A stretch of DNA of 64,000 bases from Portulaca oleracea (lineage: Eukaryota > Streptophyta > Magnoliopsida > Caryophyllales > Portulacaceae). The notes below the pieces were generated by a model. The model made no database searches and was not told where the DNA came from. It saw nothing but the letters and a program-made list of their open reading frames with translations. Positions 1 through 11,490 of this stretch are shown piece after piece. The DNA lies in the NCBI GenBank assembly GCA_029582165.1, contig CM055882.1:13098501-13162500 (forward strand). The letters are read 5' to 3'. The first letter of the stretch is position 1, and each line of letters opens with the position of its first letter. A program made the translations under genes and the position numbers.

Positions 1-740
1 ATGCCCTAGTTTTGGAGGTAATTAAATATGCATCAACAATGCATATAAAATTTACCAGACAACTTTCTTAATTAGCACAGCATGGTATAATCTAAATCTC
101 ATATAAACTTTCAACAAAAACAAAATAAGAATGAAGGTTGTTTCAACCATTCAATCCTTTTAAGATGGCATAACTTATCTTAATTATAGACATCAAATTA
201 GTTGATAAAAAAAGAATAGAAACAAAATTAATAAATAGAGTCAAACCCTTGTGACTTGTACATGAGCACATGAAGAATGCGCTATTCTCACATGAATACA
301 CGAGCAATGCTTGTCGTACGACACTAGCTAGGATGATGACTATGACCAAGAATAACAGCTTGCTTACAACCTTATGATTTCACCAATTAAAATTAGTTCC
401 CTTCGTTTTTTTTTATGTAATTTGAAGGTCTGGTGGCATGAAAAAGTTAATATTATAAAAGAAATTATGAAGTAATTAATTTGAAAATTACTTAAATATT
501 CACATGAAGCATGCTTATAACTAGGATGACTATAATAACTAACAATAATAGCTTACTTACTACCTCATGATTCATCACCCTTGATAATTACCGTACCAGG
601 GTTTCATAAGTTATATGTTTGCAATTATGTATGATTGTGTGTAGCTCTTCTCATTGCTCAATTTTATCTTCACTATTTACCTTTAATACGAATATTTATT
701 ATTAAAGTGATAATTAACCTTAGATACTCCTCCCTTATTT
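1..740. other. Intergenic, no gene seen
   Basis: AT-rich sequence without a convincing coding region. Segments near 263-375 and 500-580, and a third near 1530-1590, resemble one another (a CATGAAGCATGC-like block, then GACTA and AGCTTRCTTAC-like blocks), so an old dispersed or locally duplicated repeat is likely. No terminal structure was recognised. Confidence 0.4.
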
Positions 741-950
741 CCATTATGTTGTTAGTTTAAATGTGAAAGCTTTTATCATCAATTTTTCAATAGATATATG
801 GTTTATAATATGAAAGTGTGGTTGATATAGTAGATGAGAAGAGAAAATGTGAAAAAAAAAGAAGAAAAGTGAGTAAATATATTGATAATGATTGTGGTAA
901 AGCAGGGGCGGATCCAGTATGAGTTCACGTGAGGTCAAGTAACCCCGCTT

Positions 951-1275
951 AAAAAATCGAAAATTTCTTGGTTTTATAAATAAAACTGGGTAGAAAAAGT
1001 ATAAATATAATGTGTCAACAAAGCATTAGAATAAATGGTGCAACTGAGTGGCGTGTGCCTATTTTAGTGACAAAGTGATGGCAGGTTGCGTGTTCAAACC
1101 CTACCAAACTTTTGTAAGCTTTTTGTTTTCATAAATAAAACTGAGTAGAAAAAGTATAGATACAATATGTAACAACAAGGAATCATAATAAGTGGTGTGG
1201 CTGAGTGATGCGCACCTATTTTAGTGGCAAAGTGATGGTAGGTCCTGACTCCTATGTTTTGAATACTACCAAACA
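951..1275 (+). repeat. Two tandem related units of about 160 bp
   Basis: Two diverged copies lie head to tail. Each begins with a TTTTATAAATAAAACTGRGTAG-like block, continues through a GTGGYGYRRCTGAGTG-like block and ends with an ACCCTACCAAAC or ATACTACCAAAC block. The middle block superficially resembles a tRNA-type A box, so a SINE-related origin is possible, but I could not complete a B box in both units. A CAGGGGCGGATCCAG motif at about 902, common at plant hAT-type ends, lies just upstream. Confidence 0.4.
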
Positions 1276-1369
1276 TATAAGCCCAATTTTTTTTTAAAAA
1301 AAAAAAGATTGAAATTTCGCAAACTTATAGTTTTCTGATTTATTATTTTGATTTTTTATATTTGACTTA

Positions 1370-1499
1370 GAACCCGTTTAATTTCATTTATGAATTCCCC
1401 ACTATGGTAAAGTGTGATATGGTATAATAAAATGTTGAGAAAGATTGAGTGATATGGTGAGTTGTGATATCATACCACACCGCATAAAACAACGGAGCC
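1370..1499. mobile_element. MITE, Harbinger-like, GTTNTTTTATGCGG family
   Basis: Short AT-rich element beginning GAACCCGTTTAATTTCAT and ending GCATAAAACAACGGAGCC, flanked by TTA on the left and TAA on the right. Related copies lie at 37530-37812 (opposite orientation) and 39038-39309. The TWA flanks and GC-rich ends suit a non-autonomous Harbinger-type element. No coding capacity. Confidence 0.5.
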
Positions 1500-1739
1500 T
1501 AATTAGTGAGAAATTAAAATCCAACAATCACAAGAAGCATGCATATACTACGACCAAGAAGATGACTAAGACTAGAGCTTGGTTACAATGGACCATATAG
1601 ACAGCAGAAAAGTTACTTGTAACGGATCCTTAAATGCAGTATAGTTGTACTTATTTAACCAAGGGAGGAAAAATAGCAAGAAAAAGGATTGCTTAATTAA
1701 ATGAATAAATGAGCAGAAAAGGAAAGGAATTGAGATAAG

Positions 1740-2000
1740 TGAGTTGGAAAATATTTATATAATTAAATAGAGGGTGGGGCTCACAGTAAACGCGTCTATG
1801 GATTGCTGACGACGCGGCTTGACTATAAGGTCAAACTTACACTGTAGTGTGTTGTGTTGTTGTGTTGTGTAATGTGTTTGCTTAGCTGCCACTCTGCCCT
1901 CTGCTCTCCTGCCATCTATTTCGTCTTGATTGCTGCATCATCTTATCTTTTTTTGTCCACTACAATACTATTTATTATTCTCCATAAACCACAAAAATCT
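1740..2000. other. GC-richer island, possible regulatory remnant
   Basis: Less AT-rich than its surroundings, with ACGCGT, GACGCGG, a TTGAC core (W-box type) and a repeated GTGTTGT run near 1848-1870. No ORF with a recognisable product follows on either strand. It could be a detached promoter, a non-coding transcript start or chance. Confidence 0.2.
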
Positions 2001-2120
2001 TCTTAATTTATGTATTAGTAATTCCTAATGTGACATTTATTACTTGTCAAATGGAATTAGCCTATGTTTAGTAGTTTAATTTGTATGCTAAGGATCTGGC
2101 AATCATATTATTTGTATAAT

Positions 2121-2297
2121 GTGTTCTTTGGATTGGATAAAATGAGTTTTGGATGGATTAGATTGGATTGGATTGAATAAGTTATGATGTTTTTTCGGAG
2201 AATTGTGTTTTTGGAGAGGATTTTTTAATTATGTAAGGTTTGGATTGGATTGGATTGGTTGGATTGGATTGGAAAAAGTTACCAATCCAAAAACAGG
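2121..2297 (+). mobile_element. MITE, GTTCTTTGGATTGG family, copy 1
   Basis: Begins GTTCTTTGGATTGG, contains several GGATT tandem pentamers and ends near CCAATCCAAAAACAGG. The core shares the GAATTGTGTTTTTRGAGAG block with the copies at 3087-3276, 6866-7010 and 37881-38087. Ends are slightly decayed here. Confidence 0.55.
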
Positions 2298-2378
2298 TTA
2301 CCGTGTTTTGGTTTGTTTGATTTTGTATTGATTGATTTTTAGTCTAATAAGCATATCTTGCAGGGGATTGATAACTTA

Positions 2379-2603
2379 CGGGGCATTTGGTTGAAGAATT
2401 TTTTGGGGAAAGTTGGTCAACTTTTGTAAGTTGACAAACTTTCTCATATTTGATTTTCCATAATATATAGGAAAATTTTGATGTGGGTTTCATTGTTTCC
2501 CTCACAGTCTCAGGAAAATGTTTACCAAAGGGGGTTAGGGAAAATCTTTCCCAGGAAATTTTTTCGTAGAAAAGTCTTTCTTGGAAAACTAACAAACGCA
2601 CCA
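2379..2603. mobile_element. MITE, Harbinger-like, GGGGCATTTGGTTG ends
   Basis: Inverted ends CGGGGCATTTGGTTG and CTAACAAACGCACCA are flanked by TTA on both sides (2376-2378 and 2604-2606). It is 225 bp and non-coding, as expected of a Tourist-type MITE. No second copy was identified here. Confidence 0.55.
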
Positions 2604-2788
2604 TTAGACAGAAAATACTTGGATCTAATTTGATTTGGTTTTGGTCATTTTTAAGTCCGGATATGCTTTGAGTAAATTATCTTTTTAATTGAATCTAAGA
2701 ATTAAGATGTTATATATGACAGGAGAATGGTAGTGAAAACAAATCATGCTCATGCGATTTCAACGAGTTCGGAAAGGGTTGTGACAAG

Positions 2789-3451
2789 TAGGGATGCCAA
2801 CGGGTCATAGACCTGCGGCATACCCTTCGGATCTGCCCTATTTACACGGATATGGGTCCATTAATTATGGACCCGATGGGTCTGGGGCAGGTTTGAGCTC
2901 GAGTCTAGGCTTGGACCCAATCCGCGGACCCATGAACATATATATGGATTATAATATGAAAAAATAAAATTTTAAAATTTGAACAACCATGAAATTTTTT
3001 TTTTTTGTGATTTTGCATTTCAAATTTCACATATTATTTGACGTTTTTAATATTTTATCTTTGACTTCATTCATACAAAAAACTTACCCCTGTTCTTTGG
3101 ATTGGATAAAATGAAGTTTGGTTGGATTGGATTGGATTGGATTGGATTGGATTGGATTGGATTAGATACTTTTTTGGGGAATTGTGTTTTTAGAGAGCAA
3201 AAGTGTTTGGCGAATTGTGTAAGGTTTGGATCTGATTTGATTGGATTGGAAAGAGCTACCAATTCAAAGAACAGGGTTAGATCATGGTGATGCGTAGTTT
3301 TCTTTATTGTGTTGAAAACAATTTTATTGAAACAAAATTTTTAGTATTATATAGATATACAAATAGAAATTAACCTAAAAATGGGTAAAATTGATAAAAA
3401 AAATAGGTTAGAATATTAGACCCATTAAAAAATGCATGCCAGTATCATTCC
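2789..3451. mobile_element. Possible TIR element carrying a nested MITE
   Basis: Ends GTAGGGATGCCAACGG and CATGCCAGTATCATTCCTAC are weakly inverted, and the copy 2 MITE at 3087-3276 lies inside. The interior holds GGGTCC/GGACCC-rich sequence. A target duplication was not confirmed, so the boundaries are tentative. Confidence 0.25.
3087..3276 (+). mobile_element. MITE, CCCTGTTCTTTGG family, copy 2
   Basis: The best-preserved member of its family: left end CCCCTGTTCTTTGGATTGG, right end CCAATTCAAAGAACAGGG, flanked by TTA at 3084-3086 and 3277-3279. Next to the left end the pentamer GGATT is repeated about seven times, so the terminal motif seems to have expanded as a microsatellite. Harbinger-type by duplication length. 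Confidence 0.7.
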
Positions 3452-4690
3452 TACTGATAAGAGAAACTACTTGGCATCTTGTATTTATGAAGGCTTACAA
3501 TTAGCAAAGAGTTTCGACCATGTTAGCCATTCATTTGTTAACAAGTACCTAATATGTATTGCTAATGATTAATCAATGAATCCTCATTGATTGGTTCTCA
3601 AAAAAAAAAACAAAAAAAAAAATCAAGGTGTTATTAGTAGGTCTTGTGATTCATTCTAATGTGAAACTAGGAGCACAAATTTTGGTGATTGATATATGTT
3701 TGGTTTACACTTTTTTGAATTTAAAATAAATAACTTAGTATTCTCAAAAGTGATCAATGTATATTGATTATAAATGAGTGTTGACCAGTGCCTATCAGTA
3801 TTGATCAAAATATCCATATAAATGAGTGTTCAACACTGATTGGAGCATAAAATATGATTGAGTACTTACTAATTTTATTGAATATTGAACCATGATCGTA
3901 AACCAATGATGATGCTTAGAGCATTTGAAGCTATAGGCCATTTTTAGCTTAAGTGGTGGATTCTTGTCCCACACTACTTAAACCTTGAAGTTCTTTGGCT
4001 TGTATTTTTTGTACTCTCTCACATTCGTAAGTTAATGTTTTGTTCCAGTAAATTAAAAATGAACAATCAATCTTTAAAAGAGAAGTTCTTCAATTATTTA
4101 AAAAAGAATAGGATGATTTGAGCGAACAGTTGTTGCTATTAAGCTATTCATATTAGCCAAGTTGAACGATCATCGCTGCTACTAAATTTTTTTCACACGG
4201 ACAACTTAGCTAAGATGATGAAACTTGATCTTATTTTTATCTCTATTTCAATTTTAAGAAAATTGATGGATGGCACTACATCATTAAATTCAAGTAGAAC
4301 ACCTCTTTGGCTCTCCCAAATGCTCCCTTCGTTCTAAAGTAATTGTTGCTTATTTGCTTTAGATTTGTATCAATTAAAAGTTAAAAACTTTGATAATTAA
4401 TTGTTCAACATGTACAATATATAATAATTTACAACAACAATAACAAAACTTTTGGGAAAAACATGTCTGAGCATGATATGGAGGTTTTAGATCCAGGCAC
4501 TCTTCATCCCATGATTAGAGTTCATGGATAGACTGATTTTTGCATACCCTTAAAAATACATCTCGAAAAACCATTATGAAAAACTACATTAAACTTAAAC
4601 AAAAAAAAAATTGGACAACCTAGAAAACCAAATGAAAGAGCAAGAAACCAAAAAACTAGCAGAATACATGTGTGCTCCATGCAATTCAGG
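3290..4690. other. Intergenic, nothing recognised
   Basis: AT-rich sequence with short A runs (3600-3625) and no supported gene, RNA gene or bounded element on either strand. A TCCCTTCGTTCTAAAGTAATTG block near 4325 resembles one Stowaway end without a partner. Confidence 0.5.
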
Positions 4691-4699
4691 TAAAGGTAA

Positions 4700-5170
4700 A
4701 TATACATGGACAACATAAACAAATAGAAGACACAAGACAACGAACCAAGGCATGCAAAGCATATTGCCCGACCAGAAACCCTTGCCCTACTACCTTTAAG
4801 CTAACCCACCAAAGTTTCTTATTTAGTGTCATGTCCTCTGCTAAATCCATGTGTTTCAAATCTAAAGACACCTTTCTCTCATGGACTTTTTAGGTCTCTC
4901 ACATCCCCGTCACCCAATGATATTCTAGTCACTTCACACCTTCTAATATGGGCATCCTCGCTTCTCAAAAGAATATGTCCAAACCAACTTAATCTAGTCT
5001 CCCTCAACTTGTCATTGGTTAACGCTACTCCTAATTTAGCACAACAAACGTCATTTCTAACCCTATCCAACTTGTTAGAACTACACGTACATTCACCAAA
5101 CCACTCTTATCTATGCCACTTCCACCCTCTAATAATGTAACTTCTTCATTGTCTAACATTTTTTTTCATA
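4700..5170 (-). pseudogene. LINE reverse transcriptase C-terminal remnant
   Basis: Read on the minus strand, this stretch resembles the end of the pol protein of plant non-LTR retrotransposons. From about 5130 downward it gives a decayed RWFGECT segment, then LDRVRNDVCCAKLGVA, then LRETRLSWFGHI, the usual region after the RT domain (family pattern: LDRIRNEVI, then a variable stretch, then ENRLRWFGHV). A second frame at 4686-4871 continues with DLKHMDLAEDMTLNKKLW, matching the family's following DL-LTEDMALDR segment. The match therefore crosses at least one frameshift. No RT catalytic motif remains; the copy is truncated and dead. Confidence 0.65.
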
Positions 5171-5203
5171 TAACATCGATGGTCTAACTACCCTAGAATA
5201 CAC

Positions 5204-5809
5204 TATTAGAAATATCTTGTCCAAAAATTTCCTAAGTTTGCCACATGTTTTGTTTCCTAATTATGTTACAAAATCATTTAAGTTTCTTTATTATGTCGGA
5301 TTTCTTAATTATATTAGATTTAGTAAATCTAATTGAAGTGGTGGCCAAGGTTCGTCTTCCTATGTATCCTCAAGTTGTTGAAGGTATTAAGTAGGTCTCG
5401 TGGATAGAGCATCGTGGCAGAAAGGCTGAGGATTCCTTGAGGCACTTCCCTTAAGGAGGAGGAGAGAGATGTTAGTAGACAAATTCACTAGAGTTTGAAG
5501 AGTTGTGTTAATGAGAGTATTGAGAGTAGTATTCACTCATATTTTGGTCTACTGGAGTAGATTTGTGCCTCTTCTATTAATCTTTTGAAAGAGTAGAAAT
5601 ATGTTGTTGTACTCTGATGTTGATAGTGGAGTTTGTTCCTGTTTGTCCTGCCCATGGGTCTTTCGCCCAGTTTTTTGATTTCCTATGTTAAATCATATGT
5701 CTCATATATTTCTGTTAATCTTGAACTATTTTTCTCGATATTTGAAACATCTAATATGTTATTTATTTCCTATGTAGGTCTACTTTAATATTGCTAGTCT
5801 GCTCTAACA
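5204..5809 (+). mobile_element. Solo LTR, 606 bp, TACAC duplication
   Basis: Starts TATTAGAAAT (expected TGTTAG) and ends GCTCTAACA, so the TGTTAG/CTAACA terminal inverted repeat has one decayed base. The 5 bp TACAC occurs at 5199-5203 and again at 5810-5814, the expected target duplication. The same LTR family recurs on the minus strand, split by later insertions, between 21072 and 29125: shared blocks include GATTTRGTAAATCTAATTG, GAGGATTCYTTGAGGC and TTGAAAGAGTAGA. With no internal region or second LTR, it is a solo LTR left by recombination. Superfamily not determined. Confidence 0.8.
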
Positions 5810-6029
5810 TACACCTTACCATTAATTTTAAGTGGAGTCCCCTTATCAAACAATATCATTAAAACTAATTCCACTTTTTCCAACTAATCTTATTTTAACA
5901 TGTACTCTCACCCCTAATTTCCCATCACTTTAAAAGGAAATTGTTGGTAAATGAGAATCCCTTATACAATAAAAGTGGGATGGCTGAACAATTGGTTTGA
6001 GGCTTTGAGCAGTCTGGTTGTCTGCCTGC

Positions 6030-6545
6030 TTACTAACTTGTGTTCACATATAACATTATTCCTTTGCTCTCAAATACAATATAGTAACAAACAGTTTGCT
6101 TGCCTACTTGCCTTGTAGCTTGTGTTCATACACGAAGTTACTGTTTTGCCCTTAATATAATATACTCCCTCTGTTTCTAAATAACTGACTTTCACGGTTT
6201 TCAATATTTATCTTTCTTCAATAAATTTTCATATAAAATTTTATCAAAAAATTTTAATTTTATACTTTTCCGAAAGTATTTTTCGGTACGAATCTAACGG
6301 TATCAATTTTGTATGATGAATCATTATATAAATCGAAAAATTAACGGTCAAATTTTATGACACGAAAAACGGGGCGACAATTATAAAAAAAAAAACCGGA
6401 GGGAGTGATAATAAACAGTTTGTCTTGTAACTTATGTTCACACTCGAATTTATCATTTTGTCATCAGAAATAATATAATAAAACAAATGACTTGCTTTGT
6501 AACTTACATTCACACTTGAGCTTACTGTTTTACCCTCAAATAAGG
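6030..6545 (+). repeat. Degenerate tandem repeat, about 75 bp unit
   Basis: Four related units (near 6040, 6106, 6420 and 6490) share CTTGTARCTTRTGTTCACAC, then a CTTACTGTTTTRCCCTCAAA block and an AATATAATA stretch. The Stowaway at 6165-6405 splits the array between the second and third units, so the array predates it. Confidence 0.6.
6165..6405. mobile_element. Stowaway-type MITE
   Basis: Ends CTCCCTCTGTTTCTAAATAA and ACCGGAGGGAG are inverted copies of the classic Stowaway terminus, with TA on the left and a TGATA context on the right. About 240 bp, AT-rich and non-coding. Tc1/mariner-type by its ends and TA target. Confidence 0.8.
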
Positions 6546-6865
6546 ACCCTAATATTAATTGACAGATATGTTATTAGACTTATCAATTTGGATGAACGAG
6601 GGAATAAAGATTGTGCGTATATCTAATACATGTCATGTGTATTTGAGTTTAGAATGTTTTGACAATAAAAATTCGTGTTGAATGTACATAGATTCAGATA
6701 AACACTGATAAATTTAATAGTTTGAAAACTTGATTCCTGTTAATTTAGAGTGTAAGATAGTTAGCGGGTGGGATAGAATGAATGGATAGGATAGTGATTG
6801 GGAATCTAAAGTACATTATTTATTAAATATATGATTTTTTAAATATATATTACATAAAGTATGTA

Positions 6866-7010
6866 AGTCTTTCCAATCCAATCCAATCCAAGCCTTACAC
6901 AATTTTTCAAAAAAATACCCTCTCTAAAAACACAATTCCCCCCAAAAAAAATCCAATCCTATCCAATCCAATCAAATCCATCCAAACATCATTTTCTCCA
7001 ATCCAAAGAA
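6866..7010 (-). mobile_element. MITE, GTTCTTTGGATTGG family, copy 3, inverted
   Basis: Reverse-complement relative of copies 1 and 2: CCAATCC pentamer runs on both sides of the ACACAATT core and the right end ATCCAAAGAA. Flanking duplication not clear. Confidence 0.55.
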
Positions 7011-7399
7011 TAAGATAAATTTATCATATATTACAAAAAAAAAAAATGGATCTTAGGGTATGTCAAATTCATTAGCAAAAAGTAATTGGGTAAAAATTAA
7101 ATGTTGGTAATTTTTGATAATTTTTGTCAAATTTACCCTAATATATTAAAATAACTTTTTTTTATTTTTTAACTTTAGTAATTTTTGATAAATTTTAGTA
7201 AAAATTGATAAATTGAATTTACCTATAAAATTTGAGAGGCCTTAATATATGTCCATAAAATGGGTCGCAAAACTAATTATAAAAGACAGTAAAAAAAATA
7301 ATAATTTTTTTTAAGGAACGAGGGAGCAGTCGATGAGGCTAAGGTAAACGTAAACGTTAGGAATACTATTACTACTTCTACGGTCTATTATCACTACCA

Positions 7400-7789
7400 T
7401 AATAAACCATGGTTAAAAGCAACGTGTCCCAATGAAGGATGCCTCCAATCCTCCCCTAACCCCAACCCCAACCTCAACCCCAACCCCCACACCACACCGC
7501 CCCCTATTTATTCTCCTCCTCTCTCCTTCTTTGTTTACTTCTCCCTCACTTCTCTCCTCATTTTTACACCTTAATTCTCCCTCCTCCCAAACACTCCCTC
7601 ATTCTCTCTCAACAAATCACTCCATCCATTTCACTCTTATCTCACTCAATCTCCCACTCATTTCATCCTCCAAATTCGTGGTTATTGATTAGGAATATGT
7701 TTTGATCGATCAAAATCTGAGTTGGGTTTTCTGTCAATCGCCAATTTCGTTGAAACAAAATCTTGGATTGAGGTGAATTCGCCGGAAAA
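7400..7789 (+). promoter_or_regulatory. VQ gene proximal promoter and 5' leader
   Basis: Upstream of the VQ start codon the sequence turns C-rich (CCCCAACCCC-type runs at 7450-7495), then has TATTTATT at about 7505, a plausible TATA-like element, then a long CT-rich stretch (7515-7670) typical of plant 5' leaders. An ACGTG core lies at about 7421. Transcription start probably falls near 7530-7540. Inference only. Confidence 0.45.
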
Positions 7790-8476
7790 ATGGCGTCCTC
7801 AGACAACCTCATGAGTTTCGAAACGTGGGCGTTTCGTCCCTCCTTCGAGAACTCTTGGATCTCCGAGGCCTACGCTCGCGACAACGAGGCACTCACCAGA
7901 GCTCTCCAGCAATCTATCTCCACCGCCGCCGTCGACGTTTCGCCGTACGCCGGAAAGCCCGAAACGCCGTCGTCTCAGCAGCAGGGCCACAGCGGCGGCT
8001 CCAGCTCCGGTGGAGTCTCTGAGACGGAAACCGTCTCCAAACGGCCCAGCTCCGGCGGACTTCCGCCGAAGGGGAAGGTGGCGAAACGCCGGTCTCGGGC
8101 GTCGAAGCGGTCGCCGACGACGTTCATCAACGCCAACCCGGAGAATTTCCGGCAGATGGTGCAGCAGGTCACCGGAGTCCGGTTCAATCCCGGCCAGGTT
8201 CCGGCGGGTTCCGTCGTCAAGCCGGAGCCACAGAGGGGTGGGTCGACGGTCGGAATGTTGAGCCGGCTACAGGCCGGGTGCATGTTGCCGACTCTGGACA
8301 CGTCAGCTTTCTTGCTGGACCACCACCAGCAAGTGGCGGCGGCTCCGGCGGCGGCGCAGCAGAGCTCCGTCGGATTTGGGCCGCCGGCTGTGGTTGCCGA
8401 CGGTGGTGGCGCCGGAGGGATTGATTTTGATGGGTTCTCATGCTTTCCTACTCTGGACTCTTGGAAAGTCATGTAG
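7790..8476 (+). CDS. VQ-motif protein, VQ22/JAV1-like
   Basis: Single-exon gene for 228 residues. The diagnostic VQ motif (family pattern FxxxVQxxTG) lies at residues 120-129 as FRQMVQQVTG. The family binds WRKY transcription factors in the nucleus and modulates defence and jasmonate responses. A basic stretch at residues 94-107 (KGKVAKRRSRASKR) is a likely nuclear localisation signal. The N-terminus (MSFETWAFRPSF and an ALTRALQQS helix) and the C-terminal FPTLDSWKVM resemble the VQ22/JAV1 subgroup, so function as a jasmonate-linked repressor is inferred. Serine/glycine-rich linkers fill residues 55-92, and a Gly/Ala-rich region precedes the C-terminus. The ATG at 7790 follows a long CT-rich leader and starts the conserved N-terminus. 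Lack of introns is normal for this family. Base composition is strikingly GC-rich with many CG dinucleotides, unlike the surroundings. Confidence 0.93.
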   Translation: MASSDNLMSFETWAFRPSFENSWISEAYARDNEALTRALQQSISTAAVDVSPYAGKPETPSSQQQGHSGGSSSGGVSETETVSKRPSSGGLPPKGKVAKRRSRASKRSPTTFINANPENFRQMVQQVTGVRFNPGQVPAGSVVKPEPQRGGSTVGMLSRLQAGCMLPTLDTSAFLLDHHQQVAAAPAAAQQSSVGFGPPAVVADGGGAGGIDFDGFSCFPTLDSWKVM

Positions 8477-8760
8477 TTAGCAAATTAATTATGTCTCCTT
8501 TTTTTTTTTTGGTTTTTTTTTCTTTTTCTAATCGGGGTAAAAGGGTGGGGAATTTGTTAATATGTGGGAGCATTTTAATCTTGATTTAGTTAATTAATGG
8601 CATAATCACCGTAATGTGATAGTAGTACTAGTTGAGATTAGTATGTAATGCTTTATGTATTAATCTATGAAGAGACTACCTAATTATGTTAATCTTGCAT
8701 CCTACATTTTTACGCGCTTATGATATTAATTTTTTTGTTCTTTGATACTTTGGTTAGATG
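8477..8760 (+). other. VQ gene 3' flank
   Basis: Composition falls back to AT-rich just after the stop codon, with a T-rich run at 8500-8528. A polyadenylation site probably lies within the next 200-280 bp, but no single signal stands out. Confidence 0.4.
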
Positions 8761-9110
8761 TATGATTTTAGTTTACAATTATGATAACTGTCGGGTTTTA
8801 AAGAGAGTTTGAATTCAAAATGTAACGGAAGATTTATCAATGAGAAAATGCATGCTCTCATAAACTCAATTACGAAGCAAAAAGAAATTACATGTGATAT
8901 CATAAAAATAAAATCTACATGTCTTTCAAAATCATTTTCATTGAAGTTTGATTTCAAATACAATTTCTCAGCTTGAAAATCCAATACAGAGGTCAAATAC
9001 AATTTATCGACTTGAAAATTCAACAAAAAAGGACACATAAATCATCATCCATGTAAAGTTACATAAATTTACATATTCTTCAACAATGATCACTTGTTAT
9101 ATCATTATAC

Positions 9111-9166
<56 letters not shown>

Positions 9167-10700
9167 AGTATGTCATTTAAGCTTAACAAAAATATTTACA
9201 AAGTGCATGATATGCTATAAATCAAATCAGGGAGCGTATGGTAGAAATTCGAGGAAAATTTTCTACGGGGCCCTGAAAAATTTTCCTTAACCCCGCAAAT
9301 GGAAATTTTCACTAGAGAAATGTAGGAAATGGTAATTCTCCACCGTAAAATTATTCCCAAAGTCAACCTATATCTAAACATGGAGAGAATAAATTAATAT
9401 AAAAAAAATTGACCATTTTCATAAGATTATTGACCAAACAAAACAACCCAATATATATTCTCTTGCACCACTCTTCTTAGTTATCCCCATACTAATAATT
9501 ACCTTGGTACTATGTGGTCAATAAGCACCATGCCTTACACCCAAACCAATTAAGGGTATTTACTTGAAATTGCATAAAATTAACATAAACATGAAGCTCC
9601 AATACATCAAAATCATAAGCCATGAAAGATGCTAAAATGAAAATGGTATGTTTGGCACCATTGATTCATTAGTGATTTAGTGGGTGTCTCAATCCACAAG
9701 CAGTGATGACATTGATGGGTTTTCCTTTTTTTAATTTTTTTCCCTCCTTTCTTCCTTTCTCTTTTTGGCCTATTACTTGTCATATTTTTCTATTTTCCCT
9801 TTTCTACACCTTTTGCTGACAAATTAATGAAGAGAATGAGATTTCAAACAAAAACAAGCTAGTGCAATTAATTACTTATTGTTTCAACATTTACAAATAG
9901 GAGTATTTATCTCTCGTTGAATTTGTTAGTCTCTCTGTTCTCTTTTAAATAATTTTTCAAAATTGCAAAATTTCATGGGGTGGCTAACAGTATAATTATT
10001 TAAATTTTTTGATTGAAAATAAAAAATAATAATTAATTTTTTATTAAAATTATAAAATAACAGATAATATAAAATAAGAAAAGTTAATTAAAATCTAATG
10101 AACGAGAATAGAGGTAGTACTGCTTAATTTTAAATTTACATTATTTATCTTTTTATCTATATCTTTTATTATTACTTTTTTTATGAAATTTCACTATAGC
10201 TTTTAATTATATTTAAAAAAATAGAGACCCAAAACTAAAAGTCATGAAGTCCAAATAACTTTCCATTTTAAGCCGATGGAATTAATTTTTAGTGGGATAT
10301 TTCTTGCAAGAACTTTGTTTGGGAGGAATTATTTTGATCAAATTTGCTTCCTTCAAAGGAACCATGCATAATGAAGAGAAAAAGTATAGCACTATTTAAC
10401 GTTGGTCCAGACCTTTTGAAATTTCACAATTGATGTGATACAAGAATGACCTGATTATGACAATCATTAATTTCTTTTAAAAAAAATTGCAAGGTGGCTT
10501 ATGCCTATATGATAATTTCTCACCCAATCACCCTGGAAATGTGTTAATAAATACCCCACATTTCATTCATGCTATGCTAGCAAATATAGTAGTACTAATT
10601 GACCTACTAGAATTTTAGAAATTGAAGGCTTCTAGGGCTGATACTGATTCAAAAACAAATCAAGGAGGAAATTATGCTTTATAGGATGAACCATGCTGAT
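8761..10700. other. Intergenic with simple repeats and decayed MITE-like pieces
   Basis: No gene supported. A TA dinucleotide run occupies about 9118-9164. Two stretches look like decayed MITEs: 9225-9420 (paired AAATTTTC/GAAAATTT blocks) and 9930-10120 (ends GTCTCTCTGTTCTCTTTTAAA and GAACGAGAATAGAGGTAGTA, Stowaway-like). Neither has a clean duplication. Confidence 0.45.
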
Positions 10701-10710
10701 AACATGGTTA

Positions 10711-10899
10711 AGACCCCTTTTTTATGCGTTGCGTTTGCGTTTCGATAAGTTGCGTTTGGTTGCAGTAGGAATTAATAAAAATGTGAGTAGAGGTGAATAG
10801 TAGATTGTGATAAATTCCATTCTTTTGCGTTTGTCATGCATTAGGTTTTATTGATTTTGCGTTGCGTTTGGGTGCGTTAACGCACAAAAGAACGGGGCC
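10711..10899. mobile_element. MITE, Harbinger-like, GACCCC/GCGTT ends
   Basis: Left end AGACCCCTTTTTTATGCGTT and right end AACGCACAAAAGAACGGGGCC form imperfect inverted repeats, flanked by TTA (10708-10710) and TAA (10900-10902). The interior repeats the GCGTTTGCGTT motif, echoing the microsatellite-like expansion in the GTTCTTTGG family. Confidence 0.6.
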
Positions 10900-11181
10900 T
10901 AAATATGATCCACAAAGAGTGTGTGTCAATAACTTATCTTTTTTACTATGTAGTTAAATAAATAAATAAAAAGATCTTAAAAGTAAATACATCACCAAGT
11001 TAAAGATAACACTTCAATAAGTAATGACTTGAACTTAACTAAAGCAAACAAAAATCAACATAACCACAATAATAACCAATCAAACAATGCTAATTAATGA
11101 GTATTAGCTCGTTTGATACCTATTTTAGTGTTTTATATCACATAATATCTGATCAATTAATTCTTAGGGGAACATATTATA

Positions 11182-11490
11182 TGTAGGAACCCAAGAGGGG
11201 GGTATCAAGGATCAAAATACAGTGTAACTAAAATACCAAATTATATTTATATCAATCAAAGAACAAGTTACACTTAGGAATAAAAATAAAAAGTAACAGC
11301 CCGAAGGCATTTACTGATAGTTTCACTGACCAAGACTGAATGTCCTTGAGTTATCTATAGATAAGGATCGTCGTAGGAAAAACCCTCGCGGCGATTTGGA
11401 ACATGATAGATTACATTGAAGCACAAACTCACACAGCCTTAGTCCGTCAAGGCTCTGCTACACATCATCCCTCACCATCACATATGGATA
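11182..11490 (+). repeat. Probable older LTR fragment, left part
   Basis: Begins TGTAGGAACCCAAGAGGGGGG; TG followed by a CCAAGAGGGGGG block is typical of the LTR start of some plant Copia elements. It is interrupted by the solo LTR at 11491 and probably resumes at 12906. The far boundary and duplication were not found, so this is tentative. Confidence 0.35.

Noticed and set aside
1034..1115. tRNA gene or clear tRNA-derived SINE
   Set aside because: An A-box-like word exists but no cloverleaf, proper B box or acceptor stem could be formed in both copies.
7432..7692. Pro/Thr/Ser-rich upstream ORF before the VQ gene
   Set aside because: Low-complexity translation of the C-rich and CT-rich leader; ends before the VQ start without similarity to known upstream peptides.
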